From the NCBI RefSeq assembly GCF_030272615.1, contig NC_081409.1, forward strand, positions 22,322,260 to 22,386,259: a DNA stretch of 64,000 nucleotides, written 5' to 3'. The notes below the pieces were generated by a model that saw only the letters and a list, made by a program, of their open reading frames with translations, was not told where the DNA came from and did no database searches. The stretch is from Cryptomeria japonica. Its lineage: Eukaryota > Streptophyta > Pinopsida > Cupressales > Cupressaceae. Position 1 is the first letter of the stretch; each line of letters opens with the position of its first letter. Shown here piece by piece: positions 1-10,452 of this stretch. Made by a program: the position numbers and the translations under genes.

Positions 1-1167
1 ACATTGTGGCGGTGTCAGAATCTAAAAAAGAGAAAATAAAGGACGTACCTAATGGTGAAAACCTCTCAGAGGCGCCTGAAAGTGAGATACTTGATATACT
101 ACCAAGTCACTTCTAGGAGAGATCTTCCATATTGATTGAGACAACTCAACCAGTGAACATTGGGAGTCAAGAGACATTGCACATCATTCATTTATCTCAA
201 TCACTATCAATAGAAGAGTTAAAATATTTCAGCAACCTTTTTTTAGAAAAGAAGATCAACTTTGCATGGACATACTCAGATATGCCAGGACTAGATCATG
301 ATCTCATCATGTATCATCTCTCTATTACACTAGGAGTTAAACCAGTTAAGCAAAAACTTAGTAAGATGCATCCTCATGTGGCACTGCGAGTGAAAGCTAA
401 ACTAGAAAAATTGCTAAAAGATGGATTTATCAAAGCTATAGACTACGTAGAATGGATATCAAATATAGTACTTGTATCAAAGGCAGACAAATCTATTAGA
501 GTTTGCACAGACTTCAGGGATCTCAACAAAGCATGTCCGAAAGATGATTTTCCATTGCCCAACATTGACATGATAGTAGATATGATTGCTGGATATGAGA
601 TGTATTCATTAATGGATGGATTCTCTGGTTACAATCAAATCAATATAGCACCTGAAGATCAAGAAAAGACAACTTTCACATGTGCATGGGGAACCTTCTG
701 CTGGAATGTTATGCCATTTGGTCTAAATTAAGAACATAGGAGCAACTTACCAAAGAGTAGTAACCACTATCTTCCATGACATGATGCATAAAAATATGGA
801 AGATTATGTTGATGACACCTTGGTGAAAATAATGAAGAGATCTATGCATATTCAAGAGCTAGGCCTCATACTAGATAGAATGGAAAGATTCAAGCTCTGA
901 TTAAATCCTAAAAAGTGTGCATTTGGAGTAACATGAGGAAAATTGCTTGGTTACATAATTTCAAAAAAAGGAATTGAGGTTGATCTTGAAAAGGTCAGGG
1001 CTATAATGGAAATGCCTCCACCCAAGAATATGAGTCAGATGAGAAGTTTACAAGGCCGTCTTCAGTCAATAAGGCATTTTATATCTCAGCTAGCAGAAAA
1101 AGCTCAACCCCTCACAAAGGTATTAAGGAAAGGGATTCAATACAACTGGGATAAATATTGTGAATGA
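1..1167 (+). pseudogene. pol: PR-RT linker and reverse transcriptase (broken)
   Basis: Bases 1-118 encode the end of the linker (residues NLSEAPES...LDILPS), matching element C near 36.46 kb. RT runs from about 250: motifs MPGLDHDLIMYHL, KACPKDDFPLPNID, LMDGFSGYNQI and MPFGL are readable to 731. The frame then shifts; the catalytic YVDD box is still readable near 804-815 in another frame, and the thumb/connection region resumes at 943-1167 (GYIISKKGIEVD, MPPPKNMSQMRSLQGRLQSI). RT copies the element RNA into cDNA in cytoplasmic particles. At least one frameshift near 727-735 and stops near 898 and 935 make this copy inactive. The family assignment to Tat-like gypsy is firm from the downstream double RNase H. 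Confidence 0.85.
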
Positions 1168-2270
1168 CATTTACAACAAATCAAAGAATATCTTTCTAAT
1201 CCACCTATATTAATGCCACCAATTCAAGGTAAGCCACTGATCCTGTACATATCAGCTATAGATACTTCATTGGGGCACTTCTGGCACAACAGGATGACAA
1301 TAAAAAGGAATGAGCTATCTATTACATAAGTAGAACATTGGTGTCATATGAAATAAACTACAATATAATAGAGAAAGCATGCTTAGCATTGGTCTTTGCA
1401 TCACAAAAATTAAGGCACTATATGTTAGCACACTCCATTAAGCTGGTAGCCAAGATTGATCTGCTCAAATATCTTCTCAGTAAAGCAACACTTACAGGAA
1501 GACTGGCTAAATGGGTCATGTTTCTTATTGAATTTGATATTGAATATGTGGAACATAAAGCCATCAAAGGACAAGTTATTGCAGACCAACTTGCTGATGC
1601 TCCGCTCGAAGATAGTCAACCTTTGTATATAGAATTCATAGATGAATCAATCATGCACCTTACTAAACAATCATGGAAGATGTTCTTTGGTGGGTCTTTC
1701 ACTCAACATGGTTCTGGTGCCGGAATACTTTTTATTACTCCTCAGAAATATTCAATTCTGAAAGCTTACAAGATTCTCTTCCCTTGCACAAACAACATTG
1801 CAGAATATGAAGCTTTGGTAAACGAGATCAAGCTGGCCATCGAGCGGAAGATAGTTGAATTACAAATCTATGGAGATTCTTAACTCATTATCAACCAAAT
1901 CAATGATCTATATTAGACAAGAGATGAGAAACTGATGCCTTATAAGAGAATGGTGGATGATCTCAAGAAATACTTTACCTCTATATGATTTCAGTAGATC
2001 CCCAGAACAACAAATAGAGCAGCGGATGCAATGGCCACTTTGGCATCTATACCACAGCTACAGGAGTCTAATTTTTACTTTGAATTCCTGGTGGAAGAGT
2101 TACATTACCCTACCTATGATTCTATTGAGTCCCAAATGGTATGTTCTATTGTTGGACATGACTCATCTTGTTATAGCCACATTTATTCTTACCTGCATGA
2201 CCAAGTTGTCCCTGCTAATCTTTCCCAAAATGAAAAAAGGAACCTAATCTAAAATATGTCATGGTATGTC
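1168..2270 (+). pseudogene. Degenerate gypsy RNase H plus archaeal-type RNase H
   Basis: The first domain (about 1194-1610) is the ordinary gypsy RNase H fold: YEINYNIIEKACLALV, LRHYML, LKYLLSKATLTGRLAKW, FDIEYVEHKAIKGQVIADQLADAPL. The usual active-site acids of this domain are replaced (Ala in place of the Glu of the KEL motif, Lys in place of the TDH Asp). The second domain (about 1660-2070) is archaeal-type: GSGAGILFITPQ, CTNNIAEYEAL, YGDS, and AADAMA further on. Its first catalytic Asp is Gly here (FFGGSF where element C has YFDGSY), so this copy has lost activity; the Glu and the two other Asp residues remain. Stops follow GDS near 1880 and frameshifts occur near 1960-2030. A spacer continues to about 2270. 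Confidence 0.8.
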
Positions 2271-3424
2271 ATCATCGCTAATGACCTATTCAAATGAGGT
2301 TTAGATAATACTTTGCTTAGATGTCTAGAAACTGAGGAGTCCCAATGCGCTTTATCTGAGGTTCATGAAGGTGTTTGTGGATCCCATTCAAACGGTCTAA
2401 CTTTAGCACAAAAACTACTAAGGGTTGGCTACTACTGGCCAGACATGGAGAAGGAAGCTATAAAATTTTCTAAAACTTGTGAAAAGTGTCAGCTGCATGG
2501 GCACCTTATACACGCTCCAGCAAGGGATCTCATACCCTTTGTGACACACTGACCCTTTCAACAGTGGGCATTTGATCTAATTGGCCAAATATATCCTGCA
2601 TCATCTAATGGACACAAATTTATTATCATTGCTACTAAGTACTTCACTAAGTGGGTAGAAGCGGTTCCACTCATCAAGGCAATAGGCAAATAAGTAGCTT
2701 TCTTTTTTCTTAATTATATCATCTGCAGGTATGGTATACCTTCATCCATTATAACTAATAATGGATGATAATTCAAGAACAAAGATCTAGACGAACTTTG
2801 TGAGAAGTTTAAAATCAAACAACATTGATCCTTAGTATATTACCCTCAAGGTAATGGACAAGCAGAGACATCTAACAAAAACCTACTGACTATCTTGCAC
2901 ATAACAATGAACAAATCCGGGAAGGATTGGCATATGCAACTCAATCCTGCACTGTGGGCTTATAGAACAAGTATCAAAACACCTACTGCGGCTAGACCTT
3001 TTTCTCAGGTGTATGGGTCTGAAGCAGTATTACCTATTGAAGTAGAAATACCATCTCTAAGAGTTTCCTTGCAAGGTCTTGTTACTGATGAAGACTATAG
3101 AATATCTAAATTGCAAGAGTTCGAATTGCTGGATGAGCATCGACAAGTGGCGTTTGATCATCTCAGAGTGTATCAAAAGAGAATGTCCAGATGATATAAC
3201 AAGAAGGTTTGACATCAAGATTTTAGGTTGGTGACCTAGTCCTGAGAGAAAATCCTAAAAATCAACAGTTTTGAGACAATAAAGGGAAGTTTGAACCTAA
3301 TTGGCTGGGTCCCTATATCATTATTACAGCTTTTGGCTTTGGTGCCTATCAACTTTCAACTTTGGAAGGAGAATAGCTCCACGAACCGATCAACACCATC
3401 CATCTGAAGAAATTATTCACTTAA
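2271..3424 (+). pseudogene. Integrase (broken)
   Basis: Integrase inserts the cDNA into the genome. The H2C2 zinc-binding N-terminus is readable at about 2355-2505 (HEGVCGSHSNG ... YYWPDMEKEA ... CEKCQLHG). The core follows: first Asp in AFDLIG (about 2570), the second catalytic position reads ITNNG where element C has IIDNG (Asp to Asn) and is followed by a stop near 2767, and the Glu is kept in GQAETSNK (about 2860). The C-terminal part (YKKMS..., GPY/F-like LGPYIIITAFGFGAYQL) ends with the stop at about 3422. Several stops (2551, 2692, 2767, 2827, 3193) break it. The closest relative in this window is 38701-39829. Confidence 0.8.
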
Positions 3425-4530
3425 ATTTTCTCTACTTCAGCAGCCTAACCTGGTAAATAGGTGCCTCTTGTACTCAAACTCCATCTATCAACGCAAAGTT
3501 GGCATTCCTGCTTTCCTGCATATTTGCTTTCGCTTGTACATATTTTAGTCACTTTTGTGACATATTGGTTCGTTGGAACCCTCATGGCTTGAAACTGATC
3601 AATGTCCTACTCTTAGGTAATCAACAAGAGCACATTAAATATCCTAAGTAGTGTCAAACAAGTCATCTTTACGTTAGTAAAACCTGGTTGTCCACTCCGA
3701 GTCAGTCACCTGTCTTCTGACTACTGAAGAGTTTTATCACTGAGTAAACAAGAAAAACAACATAATGAAAAGCAATCACTAAACAATTTGAGCTATCCAT
3801 GAAAATTTTCTTTGTGTGTTGTCTTTTATATTGGTTTTCAATTATTATCCCTCTGAGTAACTCGAGGAAGTCTATCTTGACTAAGAGGAGCAAGGATTGG
3901 GGGCATAATATTTTCTTTGTTTTTTGCTTGTAGGAATGATTCCAATGATCTGGAAACATCTAAATTAGTTGGGTGTCTGTGATAAGAGCCTTCACATCAA
4001 GGTGAAATCGCCTCACATACCTCGACTCCGCTTATTTGAATGCTACAGGGAGGTTCCATATCATTTCTTTGTTTGTTTTGAGGGAATTTCTTCATTGTGC
4101 GATCCACATCCATGCGTAATCTGTCTAAGGATATGAACGAGAAAAAAGGGTCATTGCGGACAAGATAATTAATATTGCACATGAAAAGAAAGGAACTCTA
4201 ATCTGCCTGTTGTGGTTGTAAAGCGCTCAATGATGAAAATTAAGCTTTTCAAAATCTAGTGACTAGGTTTAGGTTGCATCTCATTTTACATTTCATTCTG
4301 CATCTTATACATTTAGAGTGATTTTGATATGGTAACAATGCTTTTTTTATTTTCTGAATGAGAGTTGGAGCATCATCATTTCTAAGCTAAGTGGTCTCTT
4401 TTCATCATTTCTCCGATCAAGTACTTGTGTTTTGAGGTGTTAGCTGCATACATAAACATATTATATAGATTCATAAATTCATTATCACTTATTTGCATTC
4501 ATCTTATTGCATAGAAAAATGAAAAATTTG

Positions 4531-4560
4531 CATTACTCATTACTCATTACTCATACTCAT
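4531..4560. repeat. CATTACT microsatellite
   Basis: Three tandem copies of the 7-mer CATTACT followed by degenerate CATACT and CATT units, inside the 3' tail of element 1. Confidence 0.85.
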
Positions 4561-4720
4561 TCATTTATTTGCATATGAAAAGAAAGAAAAATAAGACATC
4601 CATATTCATTTGCATTCATACATAAATGCTGAAAAGAAATGCATACATATAGAATAAAGCATATAAAAGACATCTCATAAGAGAATCAACACAAGTACGA
4701 TGAAGTCAAATCGGATCTCG

Positions 4721-4737
4721 TATATATATATATATAT
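4721..4737. repeat. TA dinucleotide microsatellite
   Basis: An uninterrupted run of about eight TA units inside the 3' tail of element 1. Confidence 0.9.
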
Positions 4738-4865
4738 CATGTCAATTATAAGAGTACAAAATGATGTCGAATGACATATACAAACTCCCATCAGAGGAAG
4801 AATTGTATAGGCTACAAAAAATGGGGTGTGTCTACAAAAAAATCTGAGCTACAAAAAGAAATAAT

Positions 4866-4957
4866 CTATCTCGAACCCTCTCTCTCATCGCCTGGTGGAG
4901 GAGGAGGAGCCTAATGCCCAGGATCCTATCGAGGTGCCCGAGCTCCCTCTGACCGTG
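4866..4957 (-). pseudogene. PMD-like pseudogene, C-terminal end
   Basis: Continuation of the plant mobile domain pseudogene of 7342-8640 on the other side of the solo LTR. On the minus strand, joining 7342 to 4957 keeps one frame and gives SEGARAPR, stop, DPGH, stop, APPPPPGDER, ending at a stop at 4866-4868. Proline-rich, charged tails of this kind are common in plant mobile-domain proteins. Both internal stops could come from CAG or CGG by one change. Confidence 0.55.
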
Positions 4958-5275
4958 TGTAATGTCCCCTACTAGTTTAGGACTGTTTTAACCATAATTA
5001 ATCCTTCACAACACTCTTAAACTGCATTGATTAGGAGACAAAGCTTCATAACATGAATCCGATCATAATCTTATATCGAATTGATAACTTAATCTGATTG
5101 ATAACCTCTATTTTATATATATATATATAATTTATTCTCATATAGTATTATATTATATATTATAGTAATTATAATCATTATATTTTCCTTTATAATTATA
5201 AATATATTTTATTACTAAGTTCTACATAAGAACATTATCATGCCGCCTCTTATATTAAGCATTCATACTGAGTTT

Positions 5276-5299
5276 TGTAATGTCCCCTACTAGTTTAGG
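5276..5299 (+). repeat. Second copy of the LTR head
   Basis: 24 bases identical to 4958-4981, after which the two sequences diverge at once. It could be the start of a nested related LTR or a rearranged duplicate; no matching second 3' end or target duplication was found. Confidence 0.8.
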
Positions 5300-6999
5300 T
5301 TATTTATAAATAGAATTATGTTATGTCTAAGTATTCTGGTTACTTCACCAGTTAGTTTGTTAATGCCCAATATCTAATTGTATTTACTGATATCCAATTA
5401 TCCTTATATATCATTGCTCAGTTCACACGTATTATTTCAGTATATTAACGTTCCTTAGCAGTCATATTTCACTGTTTGCTGAATAAATAATGATTTGTTG
5501 AATGAAACGATTTGTTACAGAACTGAATACTGTTACTGCAGAATGTATTCGTACAGAAACCTTATAACGTTATTCAGACTGGATATTAGTTATAAATGTA
5601 AAGAGATTAATAGAATCGAGTTTTACAGGGATAAGTATGATTACTGCAGATTATATTTGTACTGAAATCTTATACCATTACACAGAATGTTTTAATTTAT
5701 GGAATTCAAATAAGTGTGGAAGGAGATAAGAATCGCTGATAAAGAAAACCCCGATAAGCCAGTTTATAATTAGAGTTCCATACCAGAGGGTGGTTGTGGC
5801 CGAGTGTGATACCAACTTCAATGCCCTTTAGTAAATGGAATTGATCTACCATATATATCTTGTAATTCTGAAAGGTTACACCGATTGGAAGTGAGGAGTT
5901 GTCTTCCTTTATTAGTCAGCACAATCAATGTTTAATCGCTTATTATCATTAATCGCACTCATATAATCGTGATTCCTTGTGAGTATGAATCACATCCCTT
6001 TTGTGGATGACTAATCGGTGATTAGACATCAGCATTAACAAATCAAACCTTTCATAATCAAGGGTGTATACTAATCGCTTATACCTCAATTGCAATCAAA
6101 TATAAATACGATTAGTAATTACTGTCTTGCTTCTTTAATCGTATCTCTCTATGAATTATAGATATTGGTCCATTATGCAAACAATATCACACATGGATAT
6201 CGTCTCCTTAATCACACCGTAACTAATGCATTATGGTCTAATGTTATTACTTTATTTATAATAAATACGATCTCCTTTCTGTGAACCAAATAGGGATAAA
6301 AGTTATAAACAAACCATCTTCCATCTTTGCTACGTAGCTTCCTTGTCTCTTTTATACATGTATGTAGGCAGACAAATCTGTCATGCGTCAGATTTGGTCT
6401 GCCACTATGTGTTATTGAATGATTATCTAATAGTAATTAATAATGATTACAAATTAATATTTTATTTAATAATTTATTATTTTAGAGATAAATGGTTACT
6501 CGTTATTTTAATAATATATTGCTGATAGAAATAAATGGATGATTAATCAATCAGTACTAAATAAGTGTATTGATATTTAATTTAATTTAATTTTATGTCT
6601 ATTCATTTGTATTTTAATTTTATTATAATTATTTATTATTAAATTATATTTCAAAGTGGGGCCATTACATATATATTTATTATATGGTATAAGTGAAAAA
6701 GAATCAATGTACGTATTATGAGAATAATTGATTATTGCTGAACCTATTTATCAAGTTGGTATTAACAGCGTTATTTATATCATTATATTATGTTAGCATT
6801 ATATTATGTTACCTACATTTTATTACATTACATTATCAATACTGTATTACATTGGCAGTATCATACCACACTGACAATATTATATCAGATTTTATTAACT
6901 GTATTAGCTTCAGGTTACATTAACATCATTATGTCATTTTGGCACCTTTAAGTTATACTAGATTAATAGTGTTTTTATGTTAATACATGCCTCTTATAT

Positions 7000-7290
7000 C
7001 ATATTAACAGTATAAGTTGTATTAACAGTATTAATTTATATTAATAATATCAATATTAAATTGCATTAGTAATATTAATTGTATTAACAATATTAAATTC
7101 TATTAATAATAAAATGTGATTCACATATTACTAAATAATTTTTTGTATAATAATTTTCAATATTAATTTGTGAATAATAATAATAATATTTAATAATTAA
7201 ATATTAATAAATATTAATAATAATATTTAATAATTATATATTAATAATTTCAAATAATCATTTGTTGATTATATTAGTTTATAATAATAA
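7000..7290. repeat. AT-rich ATTAA/TAATA repeat tract
   Basis: Degenerate repetition of ATTAACA/GTATTAA followed by (AAT)n and TATTAATA units near the end of the solo LTR. Low complexity; no coding content. Confidence 0.8.
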
Positions 7291-7341
7291 TTGTTTCATT
7301 TAGATTATAAATAACGATCAAGGAGGGGACATGACACCGTG

Positions 7342-8640
7342 CCATATACTGTGAGTAGGGTATCACCTGCTGAGCAATAGGAACTGCGACACTATATGAA
7401 GCCACGTAATAAGATGCCCTACTACTCTGGTGGAGGACCTCATGTCACAGGGGCTCTATCTCTGCTCTCATATCTGCTCTCAGCACTGTGATCTGGCGAT
7501 CACGCTTGGTCCTCACTTCGGTAAGTTGGCGATCCCGCTCGGCCCTCACCTCGGCTAGCTGCCAGTCTTGCTCTACCGGCTGAGTCTGAGCCACTATCAA
7601 CTGTGACTGCAGCTCTGCAAGATGTGCCCTCATCGACCATCCAGCGTCTGTCCCCTGCTCTCTCACAGGCTCCTCACCTCCACCTCCAGCTCCACCTCTA
7701 GCTCCACCCTGCTCATCCCTCCACTGCCAGACCTATCTCAGAGCTGCTTGCTCCTCCTCAATCCCACCCAATCTCACACCCACTCACCCTAGGGGTCCAC
7801 CCTCAGCTGGCACCCTGCTGCTGCTAGCAGTAGGATCACCACCTATCCGCCTTAGAGCCTCAACTCTCTGTCCTTGCCTGTGGCCTTGTCCCTATGTTGG
7901 TGTGGGGGCATCATCCTCAACATCCTCAATACGAGGAGCCTGCTCACCTGGATCTGTGAATCAAGGGAAAGGATGCTACTAAAAATAATCTCTATACTGG
8001 GGCAATACCCCCGCATCCGCTACGTCATCCATGTAATCCCACCTTAGGTGGTGTAAACCAGTCAACTCCTACATCGCCAAAGCATAAGACAACTACGGAG
8101 ACCATCCCTGTCTCTCCTCATCTGCGTACCATGCATAAGCTATGTAGTCCTATGAGATCCCTTGAGGCTGGCCATACTGCCTCATCACTCAAGAAATAAT
8201 GAATCGATCCACAATAATCTGGGATCTCCCGATCAGTGGGCATGTAATAAAAAGGTCCCTACGAACCATTCACCAGTCATCCCACAACTCCAAACCTCTA
8301 TACGGTCTCCATATGACAGCTATCAGGTCATCTAGCTGCCGTCTCCAAAAATTTGTCTTGCCCAGATGAGGCTGTGTAATATATCTGACATACCTATATA
8401 TAATTGGCTACCCGAGCTCTCTATTGTCATCTACTATGGGCCAGCAAATAGGAAGGTGCTCCCAAGCCCACACCTGCAAAATATATACACCAGCGGTCAT
8501 GCTCTACCCATCTCTGTACACGATCTCATGCATCTCTTGATACATGTGGGCCAATAAACATGAACCCCAGCCAAGTCTTTGAGGGGTCTCTATCAACCTC
8601 TCTAGCATCCGACCCCATCTGCACTGGAAGCCATGCATAG
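7342..8640 (-). pseudogene. Plant mobile domain (PMD, MAIN-like) pseudogene
   Basis: One continuous minus-strand frame from 8640 to 7342, with about a dozen stops but no frameshift. It carries the hallmarks of the plant mobile (aminotransferase-like) domain: WGRMLERLIETP, the core VYILQVWAWEHLP followed by an IWRPYRG segment, and VMRQYGQPQGIS with a following DYIAYAWYADEE. A charged, proline/glycine-rich linker and a heptad-like segment rich in Arg, Glu and Leu (about 7445-7666, RAERDRQLTEVRTKRDRQ) suggest a coiled coil. PMD proteins (MAIN, MAIL1) act in nuclear gene expression and transposon silencing in Arabidopsis, and PMDs are also carried by transposons. The N-terminus is cut at about 8640 by the junction with a gypsy gag. 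Stops fall mostly where Gln or Arg is plausible. Host gene remnant or transposon passenger cannot be decided here. Confidence 0.75.
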
Positions 8641-9341
8641 GTTGTATCAGGTGTTGAGACTAGATGATAACATGTGCCTGAACACTTATTATAATGCATT
8701 TGATTCCAAAATGGCTTACATTTTAAGGGATAAGAATCCACATAGCCTAAGAGATGCATTCAGAATTGCTATCAATGTGGAGAGCAATAGGAAAGCATCT
8801 GGAAAATTAGGGAGAAGAACTGATGGTAGGCTATGGTAGGAAACAAAATAGCAACCAAACAAAGTTGTTAAGGAGGAAGATAAGATAGAAAAGTTAGTCA
8901 CTGCTATGAAGGATCTAACTGCCAAGGTAAATAAAAATGATAAGCCTCACTATAATTGGCAAGATAGACCTCCCAGATTGCATGATATGCCTTATAATAC
9001 CAACTAGAAGGATGGTAAACCTCAAAATGAGAAACCTAAGAATGCTCAGAGCCAAGACACCCCTGATCCCTTAAAAGGAAAAAATGTTCACAATATAGAA
9101 AACACTCCTTGGTGTATTGCTTGTGACAGGCCACATTCTCCTCATCAGTGTGCAGAAGCTCAAGCCCTTGAAGAGTACCTAAGGCAAGAGGCTGAGCCTG
9201 ATATCAATATGTTTGAAACCATTGTAGAAAGTGATGAGGAATCTATACAAAGTGAATTTAGTGATGTGCTGGACAGTAAAAGGACATTTCAAGGACAACT
9301 AACACTTGATTGGCATCCTACTCTGAATGTGGTAACCATTG
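8638..9341 (+). pseudogene. gag: gag of element B, C-terminal half
   Basis: The frame reads FDSKMAYILRDKNPHSLRDAF, AINVESNRKASGKLGR, then a charged linker, a zinc-knuckle-like CIACDRPHSPHQC (9113-9151, spacing C-X2-C-X3-H-X4-C, slightly unlike the retroviral C-X2-C-X4-H-X4-C) and an acidic tail (ETIVESDEESIQSEF). Gag packages the element RNA. Stops occur at 8837 and 9007. The N-terminal capsid part is missing to the left of 8637. The frame resumes after copia A: removing A and one target copy gives TIEDEEVHLRRPSEEEVKN without a shift. Confidence 0.75.
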
Positions 9342-10404
9342 TGTTGGTAGTTTGGTATGGTTTTGTCATTGATGTCAACACCTACTAAAACACTAGCACT
9401 TTGGAGATCCAACAACATTCACTGACAAGTAAGTAACTATTGCACAGTTACTGGTATATGGTTCACCAACAGGATATAATGATCACCGACACTTGGAATG
9501 ATATGGAAGACACCTAGTAATGTCGAAGACATCGTGTGGACACTTTGTTTTGAAGAAATAATCATTGGTATAATCATATTGGCATATTTACTTTTACCGG
9601 CAAATAGGTCCAGGGTTACCTAGGGTTGCACCGTTAGGTTTATCTTTTCCAGATCAGCATGGAATGCTATGAAGATGATTTATTATTATTGTAAATGCAT
9701 TAAGCTGACATGTTTAATTTGTTATTGCATCAGATATTATATTATTTGTAAAATGTCTTTATTGTAATATTTTGTAGAGCCAACCTACTAAAATTGGTCT
9801 TAGGTTATGGTATAAATGTAAGATCTTACTTGTAAGATCGAATGTGGAATGCAAAAAAGGATTATGAGAAGGTATATGCGAGATTAAGTAGATCTATACA
9901 CAAAGACATCATTTGAAGGTGAAGCTAGGTTTTTGTGGAAGCATATCAGCATTACACCGGTACTGAATCCAGCATATGAAGATGCTATTTTGTGCAGTAC
10001 ATTGTTATTGGATTTAACCATCCAACTGTAGTCAGTGTGACTCCCATTTTGTGATTGAGCAGTGAGCTCTAGGCTATTGGCCTTTCTGCATGTGCAAACC
10101 CCATTTTTGTACACTTACTATCTATAGTAGTATCATCTGATTGTGGGTAAGGTTTCCCATCATGGGTTTTCCCCTTGCAGGGTTTCCACGTACAAATATT
10201 GGTGTTATGTGTTGTGGATGACTTTATGTTTATGTTTCATGCATTAATCTTTACCGGTATAGCAATTAACTATTAACACTGTCTACCGACATACTTAACT
10301 AGTTTACCGGTATTAACCATTAAGTTGGTTAAGTTGTTTTTGGTTTGAATTTATTAGACAACTGATTCAACTCCCTCCCTCTCAATTGTCTCCGGGACCT
10401 AACA
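9342..10404 (+). repeat. 5' LTR of copia A
   Basis: It starts TGTTGGTAGTTTGG and ends GACCTAACA directly before the primer-binding site. Its 3' part carries the GAGCAGTGAGCTCTAGGC block (10057-10074) shared with the other copia LTRs in this window. Confidence 0.92.
9811..9817 (+). promoter_or_regulatory. Putative TATA box of copia A 5' LTR
   Basis: TATAAAT in a context (GGTTATGGTATAAATGTAAG) preserved at 15471-15477 in the 3' LTR; likely U3 promoter. Inference from sequence only. Confidence 0.5.
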
Positions 10405-10406
10405 AT

Positions 10407-10418
10407 TGGTATTAGAGC
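10407..10418 (+). promoter_or_regulatory. Primer-binding site, tRNA-Met type
   Basis: TGGTATTAGAGC, two bases after the 5' LTR, differs at one base from the complement of initiator tRNA-Met 3' end (TGGTATCAGAGC), the usual copia primer. Confidence 0.85.
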
Positions 10419-10452
10419 TTAGTCCTCTTTTTGTAGAAGTTTAACAACTTGA

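Larger units (their letters stand above)
1..4865 (+). mobile_element. Tat-like Ty3/gypsy element 1, 5' part outside window
   Basis: This is a broken pol (RT, degenerate RNase H, archaeal-type RNase H, integrase) followed by a noncoding 3' tail. It is closely related to element C at 29-44 kb: the segment just before RT, the RT itself and the integrase match in the same order. No 3' LTR is visible; the sequence passes at about 4866 into the antisense PMD pseudogene. Either that gene is an antisense passenger of the element or a rearrangement joins them. Confidence 0.8.
3425..4865 (+). other. 3' noncoding tail of element 1
   Basis: No coding potential supported. Short phrases such as AAAGCnCTCAATGATGAAAA (about 4220) recur in the 3' tail of element C (about 41170), so this is the homologous untranslated region. 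It becomes AT-rich with simple repeats toward 4740. No polypurine tract or LTR start was recognised before 4866. Confidence 0.6.
4958..7336 (+). mobile_element. Solo-LTR-like insertion with CCGTG target duplication
   Basis: It begins TGTAATGTCCCCTACTAG and ends AGGGGACATGACA, imperfect inverted termini of LTR type (TG...CA). It is flanked by the 5-bp direct repeat CCGTG at 4953-4957 and 7337-7341. Deleting it together with one repeat rejoins the PMD reading frame, so the ends are exact. No gag or pol motif is present in its 2,379 bp, so I read it as a solo LTR or a non-autonomous element. The same 24-base head recurs at 5276, so it may contain a second, diverged LTR head. The right third (about 7000-7290) is extremely AT-rich, with ATTAA/TAATA repeats. 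Confidence 0.8.

Noticed and set aside
4958-5276. 4958-5275 as a 5' LTR of a small complete element
   Set aside because: No matching 3' copy and no primer site follows; the only supported outer boundaries are 4958 and 7336.
8526-8759. 77-codon minus-strand ORF across the PMD/gag junction
   Set aside because: It is in a different frame from PMD and crosses into gag; a shadow of both.
10405-10420. tRNA gene at the tRNA-like string
   Set aside because: It is a short tRNA-complementary primer-binding site, not a cloverleaf-forming gene; the same holds for 49071 and 62990.
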